This document shows positions 11,986 to 25,600 of a stretch of 64,000 nt of DNA, one piece after another. Source of the stretch: Populus alba (lineage: Eukaryota > Streptophyta > Magnoliopsida > Malpighiales > Salicaceae); NCBI RefSeq assembly GCF_005239225.2, contig NC_133296.1, positions 12,524,001 to 12,588,000 on the forward strand, written 5' to 3'. Each line of letters begins with the position of its first letter. Position 1 is the first letter of the stretch. The position numbers and the translations under genes are program-made. The notes beneath the pieces were generated by a model that was given only the letters and a program-made list of their open reading frames with translations, searched no databases and had not been told where the DNA came from.

Positions 11986-12264
11986 AAATAATATTGATTA
12001 CACTTATTATATTGTATGTATTTCATTTAAAATAAATTCTTGTAAATTTAGGATGAAAATTATTATCACGTAGAAAATGAGAATTTTCTACGAAATTGAA
12101 TTATTAAAAATTGCTGGTAGAAATTGAATAGAATCAATTGGTTTGTGGCATATATGTTATCTATTTGAAGGATTAAAATCTTTGAGTAGCTTCCCATATA
12201 AGAGAGATGTTGCCGAATTGGTTTTAAAAAATAGAAATTGTTTTTTTTTTCATAAATTTATATA

Positions 12265-13440
12265 GATGCCAAGGGCAAAGTTTATTGCAAGTCATGACGA
12301 TAGGATTGCTACTAATTCTTCTAGCAATGATAATTACAACCAAAAGTCATTAGGTGCCGACCAAGAAGATACACCTAAGGCACATGCATTGACTCACAAT
12401 GTTGCCTCATTGAATGCGATGTTGTAATGTCAAGAAGGGGTCCTTTCACAGCGTGATCCATTCACCCACAAGTATGAGGCCTAATGTAAGGACAACCTTT
12501 TAATATAAATTTGTTTTGCTTTCACAACGAAATGTTTAATAATTTTCTTAAAAAAATTAATATTTTATTAAATTTATCTAATTTCAGGTTTACAAACATT
12601 AAGGCTGCAAGAACGATAACATCATTATTTAAATCATCGATGGAAATTATATTGTTTCAATGGAGCTAAATTTTTAAACATCCTGAATGGAAAACCGTTG
12701 GTCGATGCATGGTTTTCAAGGTTTAAAGTTAATATTAACTTAAATTTTTTTATTATGTTAATTATTTTACTTTATTGAAAGTACTAAAATTTTTATTTTT
12801 ATAAATTTTACTGCAAAGAAAAATTTGAATGGGACAGAGCTGGTGATAATATTGTGAGGAGGGTTTGAGAGAATCACGCTGCAACTAGGTAACATCGAAA
12901 TTCATGATAGTTTTTTTATTTCAAATATTAAAATTTTATTTGTCATTTACTTATATAATTCATTTATACCATATAGATTGTGTGATTTTTGGTACATGGC
13001 GCAAAAAATCTAAAAAATATACGAAAGAAAGCGATCTACTATGTTGAAAGGATTTTAGGCAGCCATTCTTCTTAGAGATTGTATGGGCATAATACATTCA
13101 ACACATGATGTCCGTGTGTTTCACGCGACGGTCATAGTCCGGTGCAGGGAATCGAAGCCGACATGTTCACGGTTTCGTTACAACGCACATCAGCGGCTCC
13201 GTTTTGTTTCATTCACTTGCGAAATGGATGGTAAGATTTTTTTTTAATTACATCCATTTTTTATTTGTTGGTTTTTATAAATATATTTAACTACCAATAT
13301 TTTTATCTTACATGCTACAATTATTGGACATGAGCCAAGCCAATGGAGCATTTTATGGAAACACACATATAGAGTGATGACCGCCAAAATAAAGGTATAA
13401 TAGTTTGTGGATAACTGAGCTCAACATTTAATGATATGTT
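12265..13440 (+). pseudogene. Degenerate plant transposase-like gene (Transposase_24, Ptta/En-Spm type)
   Basis: An open segment starting MPRAKFIASHDDRIATNSSS at 12265 ends at a stop after about 54 codons. An intron-like gap follows, with GTAAG near 12486 and an AG after a pyrimidine-rich stretch near 12587. Later fragments read NHRWKLYCFNGAKFL, then KFEWDRAGDNIVRRVWENHA near 12830-12880. Near 13340-13420, a frame-broken block resembles MELFMETHIRSDDRQ...QFVDN.AQH, a motif I associate with plant Transposase_24 proteins. Stops and frameshifts make it a pseudogene. The motif match is from memory, so the family is probable rather than certain. Confidence 0.5.
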
Positions 13441-13912
13441 GGTTTTACTGTCACAGCACAGTAATTTATGTTTAGAGCCGCAGTGAAAACTCAAATCCAT
13501 TTAATATATATATATATATTACAAGAACTTGTGTTATAGTATGCATTTGATCACCACAAGTTTTTATTTAGTGATGATGGTGTTTTGATTATCTAGTATC
13601 CAATATTTTGTTATGATAGTCTTGCACAAACAAATTTTTCCAGATGATTTAGAAAATTTGAGAAGTATTTTCTTCTAAAACAATTAATTTTATGATCATC
13701 ATACAATTATTACTCAACAATAAGGCCAAACAAATTGTCAAATGGTAATTACTTATAATCATATTTTGGAACTTGCTAGGGTTTGCCTCCTTCCCAGTTG
13801 TCTGAAGTTTCAATATGCATAGAAAAGAATATTAGAAGTGTGAAAAGTAACCCTATATATGCCATACCAAGCTACCTCTTGCCGTGCTTCTTGGATAAGA
13901 AAGAAATTAGTG

Positions 13913-14274
13913 CAAGAACCTATCATTAAATACTTTGATTATCCCATAACTTTTCTATAATTTTTCCACGACTACTCCATTGTTGTTGATCACCTTTTTT
14001 TGTGGAGAAAATCAAGAGATACCATACCCACATATTTTTTCTACCATATATATGAACATGGCTTTTCCATTTTTCACATTATTCAAAGCCAACACGGCTC
14101 AAGAACCTATCATTAAATACTTTGATTATCCCACAACTTTTTTTATAATTTTCCCACGACTACATCATTGCTGTTGATCACCTTTTTGGTGGAGAAAATT
14201 CAGTGATACCATATCCACATATTTTTCTACCATATATATGAACATGGCTTTTCCATTTTTCAAAGTCAACACGG
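13913..14274. repeat. Tandem duplication, 187-bp unit, two copies
   Basis: Copy 1 is 13913-14099 and copy 2 is 14100-14274. Both begin CAAGAACCTATCATTAAATA and run through GTTGATCACCTTTTT, CCACATATTTTT and ATGAACATGGCTTTTCCATT to AACACGG. There are few mismatches plus short indels, so the duplication is fairly recent. A small open frame at 13980-14177 spans the junction and is not a gene. Confidence 0.92.
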
Positions 14275-15295
14275 TTTCCTTATCTCATATTCAAGGCATC
14301 AGATCTTGTTCTTCAAAGTTCTAGCTCCATATCATGAGAGGATCCTTGAAAACGTAGAAATTATAAACTTTATGGGTTTGAAGAGGACATGATCAAATAC
14401 TGTTTTTATGAACAGTTAAAAAGTTTGAAATTAACATGATGTTGGAGATCACGACAAAGTCACAAGTCAATGATCTAATGGACTCAACATATTTGAAAGT
14501 GCCAGAAAAACAAAACCCTCCATTTTCTTTTTCTTTTTTATTTAAAATGTAAGAGTTTTAAATATGAACACGATCTTGAGCCCAAGAACCAAAATCGATA
14601 TGTTGAAATATAAGTCTATTATTGCCTTATTTCTCAAGTAATAATGTGAAATCTCCTCCTTTTTTCTAATATCAAAGAAGATAGTAAATGAACTCATGAT
14701 TTTGGGAGAGAAATAATACCGCCGAGACTTGACATAGCATTTAAAGTATTAACTACTAACAACTCCATACTATATTAATATTAGATCAAACAACTTTTTT
14801 TTTAGAAAAGAAAACATGGAATTGAGCAAGACGGCTATGAAGGCTGGGAAAACAAAGAAACAAATACGTAATCTGGATTTGCGTTTGTTTTTATATATAT
14901 GTGTGTCCAATGGATTGAATATTCCTCGAAATAGAAAATAGGGTATTGTACTTTTCGTAAGACATGATAGATGCTTTGATCAAAGATTGGATAAAGAAAA
15001 GGTAATAAAAAAGTGGAGTGGCATTTGTCTTCGAGTGGTTTGATCGATTCCTTGCGATGAAGAAGGTCATTTTCTTACCAAAACCCTTTGTCTTCAGTAT
15101 GATCATGGCAGCGGCTGATATTCATGTTTTTCTGTTTATTTTTTCTTCTAAGATATGGGCATGAGTCACCCTTTCGTGTGCAAATCATCAGGGGCCGGGG
15201 AATGCACAAAAGATATACAGTATCTTTTTAATCAAGCTTACTTAAATCAACTTGTTCCTGTCATTGTTTGTTAATTACATATGTTTTTTTTAAAA
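14275..15295. other. Intergenic, no gene seen
   Basis: AT-rich sequence without a recognisable gene. The open frame at 14891-15106 on the minus strand lacks any domain or coding signal. Confidence 0.5.
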
Positions 15296-15315
15296 AAAAA
15301 AAAGTAAGTCAACTA

Positions 15316-16277
15316 GGTTAACCTAAGGGTTATCAAATCAATTTCGGTCTAATTTTCACTTAAAAATTAACTAAACTGAATTTGTTTAAAAACAAATCAG
15401 AACTAATACCAGTTTGAATTGACTAGTTTTGGTTCAGTTTAGTTCGATTAATTAAAGGAAAAAATCAGGAAAAAAATATTAATTTTTAGTCAATAAAAAA
15501 AAAACTAAATCAACTAGATTAACCTAAAATCAAACCAGTTTTGGTTTAGTTTTCACCTAAGGGTGATCAAACTAGGTTCAAGGAAATATTCAGCACTTGC
15601 TCAAAATCAAAATTTATTGCTCAACGAATCCAAGGAAGAGGGAAAATAATAGCAAAAGAGCATGGGAAAGGCACAGTTGATACAATATTCTCATGCTCAT
15701 CGAATAAATGTTTGATAAATAGATCTAGTCCTTTCTTTGGCATTATTGATGGTGGATACTTAAGAATTGTTGAATTTTTAGTTTTTTTTTTAATAAAAAA
15801 AACCAGAATAAATTTCGCTGCTTTTAATTTTGGCTTTGATTTAGGATTAGAACTTCATATTTTTTTAACAGAAGAGAAACATGAAGATTGATAATTGAGA
15901 GAGAGCTTGGAAGGGGGTATCGACTTGTGTTTTGTTTTGATTTATGGTTAAATATTATGTTTGTGGACTGTGAAGAGACAATAGAGAGGGAGATTTGGGA
16001 TGTGGTGAGGGGCGGCTGTTGGGTTTGATTTCTCCTTTAGGGTTAGGAGAAAACTTAATATTTATACCCAGTTGTTTTCAACTTCGGTTTAGTGATGGTT
16101 AACTCGGTGTGGTTAGGTCTGATTCACATGTTTTCAAACTTTTGAAATCAAAATCAAATTCTATTTTCTAATTAGTTGATTCAGTTTTTTTTTTTTTCAA
16201 TTTAGCTTTTTTGTTATTTTTTGTTACTTTTCTCGATTTAATAGGTTTTTCAAGGTATTTGATCACCTCTAGGTTAA
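15316..16277. mobile_element. About 0.96-kb element with inverted ends
   Basis: The left end reads GGTTAACCTAAGGGTTATCA at 15316-15335. The right end, read on the other strand, is TTAACCTAGAGGTGATCAAA from 16277 inwards, so the two ends are imperfect inverted repeats of roughly 22 bp. A further CCTAAGGGTGATCAAACTAG lies inside near 15558. Both flanks also carry degraded GGTT(C/T)AGTTT...-type motifs like the element at 5655-6075. No transposase frame is seen, so it would be non-autonomous. Target-site duplications were not identified. Confidence 0.5.
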
Positions 16278-18400
16278 ACCGCTAATTAAACTCGTGACTT
16301 ACGTTATTAGAGAGGAACAACCTAATAAAAAAAAAAACAATCCAATGTTGAAGGATTTATGTCCTAAGTCACGAGACAATAAAAAAACCAACTTGATTTA
16401 ACTGAGGTTAAAATATTAAAACTCACTCCTTTAATCATGAGATCGAGATATCCCTATAAAAAATAAATCAAAATAAATTATAAAACTTAATTCATAATGA
16501 CCCAATATTGAATGATAAAATTATTAAAGTTTTCAATTAAAAAAAACATAAAAAATAACTCGAATCAACTCAAGTTAACTGTTAAGCATTATTCTCAGAT
16601 CATGAAGTCAGAATAACATAATAGAAAACAAACAAAACAAATGATGAAGGACCCATTTATTATTATTGTAGTTGTTTCTTTTCAAATTACTTTTCGCTTG
16701 AAAATATATTGAAATAATATTTTTTTTATTTTAAAAAATTTATTTTTATCACTAACACGTTAAAATAAACTAAAAACACCCAAAAACATAATTTGAAGCA
16801 AAACACTTTCTCATCACAAAAAAAAAAAAAAATACTAAATCAACCGAGTTAACCCATCAAACTCACAATTCATGTCATAAAAGTGGAAGTGGAATAACTC
16901 AATAAAAAATAAATATAATATTAAAGGATCTAATAAAAAAATACATTGATTGAAAAAAAAAAAAAAAACCCAAAGAAAAACATCACTTGTTCAAATAAGA
17001 TCAAAGTAAGGTGTTCACTTTGGATTGCTATAATGAAAACCTAACATGTTTTAGTATATTGTACTATGTTGGTGTCCAAGTTACACTGCAGGTCCATATT
17101 TTTTTTAGTAAAATATTTAGACGTTGCAAACACTTAAAAAAAAAAAAACAAAGAAGAAATCAAACAGCTTGGGTATAGTTCCGACCAACTAAATAAACTT
17201 GCTTTATTTGAATCACATAGGATGAAGGCAACAATAGCAAACATTAAAAACTATATATAAAAAGACGATCACGATAACAAGGGCAAACAAAACTTTATCC
17301 AAGAGCAAAAAAACAATTTTGTTTAATTTGTAGTCAATTAAATATGGAATGATAAAATAAAATAAAAAAAAGATTAAAAATAATAGTGTGAGCTAGCATG
17401 ATAGACATTTAATATGAACATTACGAGGCGAGCTGGTCTGAACTAACCTGAAAAGCTTGCATTTTATGTTATGAAGTCAAGATAATTCGATAAAAAAAGA
17501 AATTGAAAAAAACCACAGTCATTAAAAAAAACAATGTCAAACAATAATATTAGAAAATAAAAGAAAATAAAAGATATCAACTCATATTACTTTTAAAACT
17601 CGTTTCTCGGGTCATTAGACCATAAACACTATACATGAAAAATCATTGAAGCTCAATCCCTAGAAAATAAAACTCTGAATGATAAAATCAGAAAATAAAT
17701 TTTACAATAAAAAATAGTAATTAATAAACCAGGGTTAAAATCAAAATAAAATATAAATTAAAGGGCAATAACAAATTCACTTTGAGAGTTAAATTGAAAA
17801 TAACAAAAACATTAACAAAAGAAAAAAAATCAAAAGAATAAAGACAAAAAAAAAACATGAAAAAAAAATCATCAATATAAATCAAAAAACTTATACACGT
17901 ATCTAATTAAATAAGTCATAAACCACCATGTAAAATAAATGTAAAAAGAAGTTATTAACAAAAAATAAAAACATAATGTAAATCAAGATATTTAACATCG
18001 CAACACTGGTTATTTATCTAAATATGTCTAATAAATTTACTTACTAAAATTAATTTGTAATAAAAATCACTACACACATGAAATTTATTGAATAAAATAA
18101 AAAGAAAATCATTCTATTAAAAGTTGCACATTTAAAAAATATTATAAAAAATTAAATATTTAATTTATATAAAATAATTCAAACATAAATTTAAGAATTA
18201 ATTTCAAATACGTATAAAAAATATATTAATAAAAAATCTAGATACTTATAGGCCTCGTAAGCCAAGCCTAGCACCTGGCCGACTAAAAAAAGGCTCATGA
18301 ACGAGGCCTTTATTTATTTTAAGTTAATAAAACGGATAACATGTCATTCACCATAATTATCTAAAAAATTAGATAATGCATTGTTTATAAGTGTCTAGAA
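16278..18400. other. Decayed repeat region
   Basis: Very AT-rich. Short phrases recur in diverged form: (A)CTCGTGACTT / CTCACAATTCATGTCATAA / AGCTTGCATTTTATGTTATG, AAGTCGAGATAA, and CAATATTGAATGATAAAATT near 16505 with a relative near 17678. This suggests several overlapping old copies of one dispersed repeat. A copy of the AT-rich MITE-like family sits at about 16680-16810. No gene is seen. Confidence 0.45.
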
Positions 18401-19617
18401 TCTAGCTACTATGGTAGTTAAAAAAAACAAAATTAGTTTGTTTTTCACTCAAAAACTTATTTTTGACTTAAAACACTCAAGAAACACGTTAAAAACCTTG
18501 TTAAATCAATTCATAATCTTCAAAAACACAAAAAACCAGCCCACAATTAACCCAAAACCAATTTTTTTCCCAAGCTCATATATGTTGTTTTAAGCATTTT
18601 AAAGATTAAAAAAACACTTAATCTTAACTCTCATTATCACATGGAACAACTTAACACAAAATAGACTTTTTAGTGACTAAAATGGCTTGCAACAACTTCA
18701 TCTCTACATTGAAATCCAACAACCTAATCTCTCTTCTCCATCAAATAAAGATTAAAAAAAAAAATTAGTATCAAAACTTTTTTTAAAAGCTATAAAGACC
18801 AATTCCATAAAAGCTAAAAAATATAATAATTGATTTAAACTTTAAAAAATAACCATTTATTTTACTCGGTTCTCTCACTTCAACCCATTGTCTTTCAATT
18901 TAACCCTCCCTCCCAAAAAAAAGTGCGATCAGGTTCTAATTTAGGCTCAAAAGGATTCAACTGTAAAAAATAAAAGTTAGATAACCAAATTAATTTTTTT
19001 TAAAAAAAAACATTGAAATCAAACATTTTAAACAGTAAAAACACTCTCTTTTAATTTACTATAATAATAATAATAATAATAATAATAATGTAGTGCCGTA
19101 AAGTTACAAATTGTTAAGCACATATTTACCACAAGAATGTATCACTTCGAAAAAGGACCTGACCTAGTCACCTAATCTTTTGCCGAACCTCAATATTCAA
19201 AGGCAAGAAGGTACCTGTGGACCAACCTTCACGTTAACCAAAACTTACCAAGTTCAACACTTTCTTGACTAGATCAGCCTCGAATCACACCTAGTTACCT
19301 AATCTTTGCCGAACCTCAATAGAGTCCATTAAGCTCAAAAACTTCCTCTCGAGGAACAGTTAAGTTTTTAGAATTTTGTTAAAAGTAGGCGTTAATTTCC
19401 AAGTGCAAACACCAAAATATGCCCCATATGGTTGTATAATTTGAAGCCAATCAATGCGTGTTGTGTGTGCGCGCACGCCAATCTTATTCCATATATAATT
19501 ATCCAACTTGGCGGCAACAAATATGTTCAAAGATTGTGATACATAACCTTGTCTTAATTTCCATTTTGTTTTGCTAGAGTGCAAAATACTCGAGCTTGGC
19601 AGGTAATGGCAGACATT
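18401..19617. other. EMB8-like gene 3' flank: TAA microsatellite and direct repeat
   Basis: An uninterrupted run of about nine TAA triplets lies at 19062-19089. The phrase ACCTAATCTTTTGCCGAACC is repeated in slightly altered form at 19169-19194 and 19295-19320 (126-bp spacing). The part next to 19617 should contain the hydrolase gene's 3' UTR. No gene is seen. Confidence 0.55.
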
Positions 19618-22600
19618 TTAGCAGATAATTACCTGTTTAGCTGCAGGCATGATCTTTCTTGACCTCTTTCTAAAGATGAATTTAGTAATTGATCCTACTA
19701 GTGGCCAGCTTGTTCTGATGGCGATGAAAGCGAGCAACCATGTCGATATGCTATTCTGCTGCGAAATCTGATTTAGGAATCTTCTAAGAGGAGAGGTTAT
19801 ATCAGGAGATTCAACACCCTGGATGTTTTTAGCTATTTCTGAGGTTTGACAAGTCTCAGACATGAAATCCGACTTTGCTTCTGTAACGTGCTTCTCTTGC
19901 TCTCCATTTGAAAGAATTTCAGTAGTTTTTTCTTCGCTAAGCATCTGCAAATTTTTGATGTCTTCAATGCCGTCTCTTTTTCCCTCACTGCTCGCTGCGG
20001 TTACTGTTCCATCTTCAGCAACATGTAAGTGTGGATACTGATCAATTGAAGAATCCAGCGCTGAATGCTGGCCAGAAGTCTGCTTCTGCAGATAAATATG
20101 AATAAATAACATTAGTTGGCAGAAAAGTTAATATGTTGAAAAGCACGGAAAGAAGAGAACAAGAACTTAATCTAATGAAACCTTGAGGATTATATCCCTT
20201 CACAATTTGACATGTCCAAAAACAACAACTTGCAATCACCACGTATCTAACAGTAGTTTACTATCAGTTTGATAAGAAAAGTAGGAGTAATTAACAGAAA
20301 ATGCACCTTTTGTACATGAATGTATGGACTAGAGCGTAGAACACCAAGAAATTCATCGACAGCCCTTATCCACCTGCGAATATGAAGAGATAGATGGCGA
20401 AAGAGTTATCAGAGGAAAGGAAAGGAAAAAACATAACTACTCGAATTAAAACACAAGGTCCATCCATCTGTCTACCGAAAGAATGAAATTTCCAAGACAG
20501 GATAGCACTCATAAATCTAGGAAAGGACCAAAACTCTTTATATCAACTACAAACATTTACAGCCATAACGTCACTATAATAACGTTAACAAGTACCAAGA
20601 GCTGGATGCAGTTAATCCTTCAAAGAATGCTAGATGTCCTCCATGCTGTGGTGTAGCCAACACAATATTTGGGTTTGCTCTATGCAATGACCAAAAAAAA
20701 ATAATCAAATCTCAGAATAACACAAAAGTAGGTTGTTAAAGACAAGCTATTTCAGTATCATAGAAGATGGATCCACCTGCATTCATCCCAAGGAATGGCT
20801 TCCCTAGTGCAAACTGGATCATCCAGAGCACTAATGCATAGTAGTGGCACAGATACATTCCCAACATAAGCTGCACTGCTACAGCGCCTATAGTACGTAT
20901 CCACAGTCTGAGAAAAGAAATGATATTTTTGGATGCTTAGAAGCAAAAAACCAGAAGAGAGATGAAAATGTCAGTGATTAATACCTCAAATTTATCAACA
21001 TGGCAGGTTGCATAGTTGTCATAATCCCGGAGACAACGTGCCTTTTTGTAGCACAGAAGCAAAAGAAAACAGAAAGCATTAGAAAGAGACAAGAACTATG
21101 TTAAATAAATGTATACTGTCAAAGCCATATAAACAGTTAAGATTTCTGCTATTTTGAAATTTATTGGCATTCAGGTTATACACAACATATAAATCTTTGA
21201 CTGTAGAAAATAAAGGACAACGTATAATTTGAGTGACAAGAAATGGCATGAAAGTTACATTCTAAGATGTAAAATATGATAACAAGAACAAGATATTACT
21301 ATGTCAAATGGCTATTATGCTGATCTTCCACTAAGGGATAAAAACATAGAATGCTCTATTTGATACCTTAGTAAGACCACCAAACTAGGCATGTGGAGCA
21401 TTTTATACTAATGATACTGACCTCTAGAAAAGCAACTGAGTTTGATTTCAATATTAGATCCATACCATTTGATGATATCTCATTAGTTTATTTCTAAATT
21501 TTTTGAAATTTCATACAATTGTATTATGCCGAAATTTCAAGTGCTTAATTATTTTTATCTCTTCGTCTTTTGTTTTACACATGTTAGGCATCTATCTAAT
21601 CTCATTATCATATTTACAACTTAACTCACATGGACTCTAGATTTCATAATAACAAAATAATGATGATGATCTTCACATTTCAAAAGCACAACCTTCAGAA
21701 TCTATAATTTATACCAAATATCAGGTCAAACCAGTGATTTAAAAAATAACATTAAAGTGAAAAACAGAGAACGCAAAATTACAACGAACCGAAGCAATGT
21801 GATAGTTCATTATGTAATTTGGCTTGTTAAGGCCTTGTGTTATGACTAATGAATATCCATGAAATATTTTGATACAAGGCTAGAACCTGTTTTGCATGAC
21901 TAGAGGACTTTGTTCTGGAAAAAATAATGCTTTGAAATAAGAAATTTCAAAGTTTCTTTGCCAAATTGAAAACCAAAATGAGATAAATTATCACATAAGA
22001 GAATGGAAGAAATTCTAGCTACCCACTACTTCATTTGTTCTGTTAATTTGACAGGAAACAGATTATCAGGAACTTGAGAATAAACCAACCGTTTTAATGC
22101 CTTCCCAATTAGCAAGCCGAGTATAGAGAGGCTCATGTCTGCACAGATCATTTGGAATATTGTCATATCAAGTCAAATGAAAGTAAAGTACAGATAACTA
22201 CAATCACTTGAAGGCTAAATTTAATGCTCAAATGCATCTAGACCCTCGCCTTTGGCAAAGTGGATCTACCACATGTTCTTTATGAGCATGTCCTGGGTTG
22301 GGGCTATTCTAGCCCCAGGTCAAAAAAGAAAAGTTCCATTCGGCAAGATCAACCAGAAAGAAAAGGTGGAAAATTTTCATGGGAATTTTACAGAATAATT
22401 AAGTGATGTTGTTGGACTTTCATTACGTACAATTTTGCATAACCTTGGAGGCCAATTGTAAGAGCTTTGTCATAGATTCTCTGCAACAGCCTGCGGCATA
22501 TAAATCTGTCTCCAATCTGCAAATGAAATGAAGGGCAAAACCACTGATTACATGTTGAAACAACACCATATTTTAATACCAAAAGAACACCAAAGCTTAA

Positions 22601-25600
22601 GCTTGATGTATCCATCACATTTAAAATCACAACTGCTATAACATTGGGTTTGGTCCATAAAAAATGAGAGGACAAGAAGAAAAGACACCAGAATCAAAGA
22701 GCAAGAGAAGACCCACCATAATGAAATTTTACCAATTTAAGAGTAGTTGAGAACAAGATTAAAGGTGAAATGTTTTCCCGAAGCTATTATGCTCAAAAAA
22801 CATCAACAGAAATAGAGTAGAATATGTAAGAACTGTAAAAGTTAATTGCAGACAAATCCTACCGACCATCCATCTAACTGTTCATTGAGCCCTCCATATA
22901 TCAGAACCAATGTAAGATAAGATTTTCTCTCTTTCTGATTTTACCTGTGCACTTCTCTAACATTTTAACTTTGTGAATGTCATTTACCTACCATGGAAAA
23001 CTAGGGTACCATTAACCTGCATCCCTATTTCACACTTCAAATGAGTCCATTTTATCCTGATGTTTCCATTATGGTCATCAGATGAAAAAGAAAAGCTCTT
23101 TCTACAAGTGAAATTCCAACTGTGCAAATGTACCCCTAGACTTTCGACTGTTCATGTGCAAACTCTGCCCATGATTGCTACAGGAAACAGGATGGATGTT
23201 GTGTGTTATCAAACTGAATAACAATGATGGTGAGGGAGTAATATGCTGCTTATGCAAAAAATAAAATAAAACAAAATAAGACAAAGCAAAGGTAAAATGA
23301 CTACAGCTTCCAAGTAAGTTTGGCATAACCATTTTGCTTTTGGAATGGGAAACTACATTACCAGCTGATGACAAGAAACTTCAGTCCTCTGTGATATTAA
23401 TTCACTTGAAAATTAAACCGTGCGAGTTGTAACTATATTCAGAAAAAACACTAACCAAAAGATCCCAAGGATTGCAAACTGCCACGGCCCCAGCAATAGG
23501 AGTACCCTCTCCATCCTCCCCAAGATATTTCACCTGAAAACAAATAATTCATCACAATCCATGAGGACCGAACATCAAGCTGTTCATTGGTTATAGGTGG
23601 ACAAATAAATTAATTAAAAGTGGCAATGAGCTCAGATATCCTTCACTCTAGAGAATCCAACAGAGCAATACTGAAATGATCTGGAATATAATTTGCATGT
23701 GACGATGAGCAACCAAGGAAGCTTGTAGCTTAGTAAGTCAGATAAGTTAATTTTGATTCATTTACAAACTAAACATTGCTCTTTGCTTGCATGGGTAAGC
23801 AATCTAAAAAACAAACTAGTCTAGAATACTGATAACAAATGTATTTCATTCCAACTTGTCCAGTAATGTGAATGGAAAAAATTTCAAGTACAAGAAACGC
23901 TAAGTAGATTTCACTCCTTTGATGTACTTGGCAATCAAAATGCAGTTGAACAATCTAAAGCAGAAGTGAGACTACAACTACTTGGCAAGCAAGAGTTGTG
24001 AAGTTCTAAATTTCCTCATTTTGTGGTATGTTAGGTCTTGGTTGTATATCCAAGGTCACCAAAGTGGAATCTTCTTGATTTGGATGTTCTATAGACAACA
24101 AAATAAACACAGAAGAGCCATCTTAGCTAGAGTGACCCAAGATTTGAAACCAAAAAGAGTAACTGGAAGATCCAGAGAACTTTAAATGCAATAGAATCTA
24201 AGGAACCACGTTTCTTTTTCTTGTTACCATTGAACTCGTTAGCAAATCTCAAAATTTGGTTCTTACGATTTGCTAAATACTCTGTTTAGTCTAAAAACAA
24301 ACCTTCCAAGACACTTGTATCTCTTTCCTTGTGGAAAATCTTCTAATTCCCATAGAAGAATCCCTCTCTAATCAAAATTTTGGCATTCTATCTTAAAGTA
24401 AAAGGAAGAATATATCAGCAAAAAAAACCAATGACAGCCCAAACAACAACTGTCAGCAAGCTAAAAAGGATGCAAACAGGAAGCATGTACAAGAGACAAC
24501 TTGTAATGCAGTCCTACAAAAATCCAGATATTAAAAGAAGGCTCAAAAATATAAAATGAACTGAAATCAGCATACCAAAATGTTGGCTCCAATGCTAGTT
24601 CCAATTGCAAATAACGGAGCCATGGGGTACTTATCGTGAAGATAATTAGCGACTGCCCGTAAATCTTCTGTCCATCCAGCATTGTAAAAGCAATCAGACT
24701 GCAAAGCTTATAAAGAAAGGAAAAATTAAACACATACATTCAGCAACAAATACAATAATTTCAAAGTTGTAAAGAAAATCAAGACAGCAGAAGGCCCAGA
24801 AAAAGATATATTATATATAATCAGCTTTCAAATAACCATCACACAACTCTCAAATATTACCAACTAAACCTTGATATTATCTAGCATTAATATGTCTAGA
24901 CAATTAGGGATCGATACCACACCAATTTGCTAAATCTCATATAAGATTTTGGTGTAGCAAAATGGCACTAGTTGTCCCATCGCGCACGCGCTACATTAAG
25001 CATCTTCATGTTTCCCAACAATATCACATGAACTGACCATAATTTCCCAGTAGCTTGCTTCTTTTTAGACAGAATTTCAACCAAGTGCAGGTTTATTGAC
25101 TTCTTGTTGGTCCTCCAATAAAAAGAATGTGTTGAAATATAATGGTATAGAAGCATGTAATTTAGATGTGGTCCTTAAGAAATCAAAGCTCACATTTTGT
25201 CTTGATAGCTTTATTTGACAGAAGATATGTTAAAGATAAAGTAACTTTGTTACAATGTCCATGAAGGCACAAGTTTAGAGATAATGCTCATGTTCATAGT
25301 TAAAAGCAAATCAAAGTAGACAAATAATCAGCCAAGTCTATTGGATAGGTAAGCCAGAAAAATATCACAGTAGGGAAATAGTTTCCGTAAACACTGCGAT
25401 CTTTTCTGGCAAAAACAAAATACAAGGATAAGATGACTGTATAGCAGCTAGTTTCAACTGTCAAGTAAAACCAATAGTGATCCCACATTAGATTTCATAT
25501 TTCTCAACTTTACATATTTATTCATAAAAAAAGAAAGAAACTTACAGTAATTGAAACACCACCAAGTCCTCGGTGGTTGCTAACAACAACATTCCATCCA

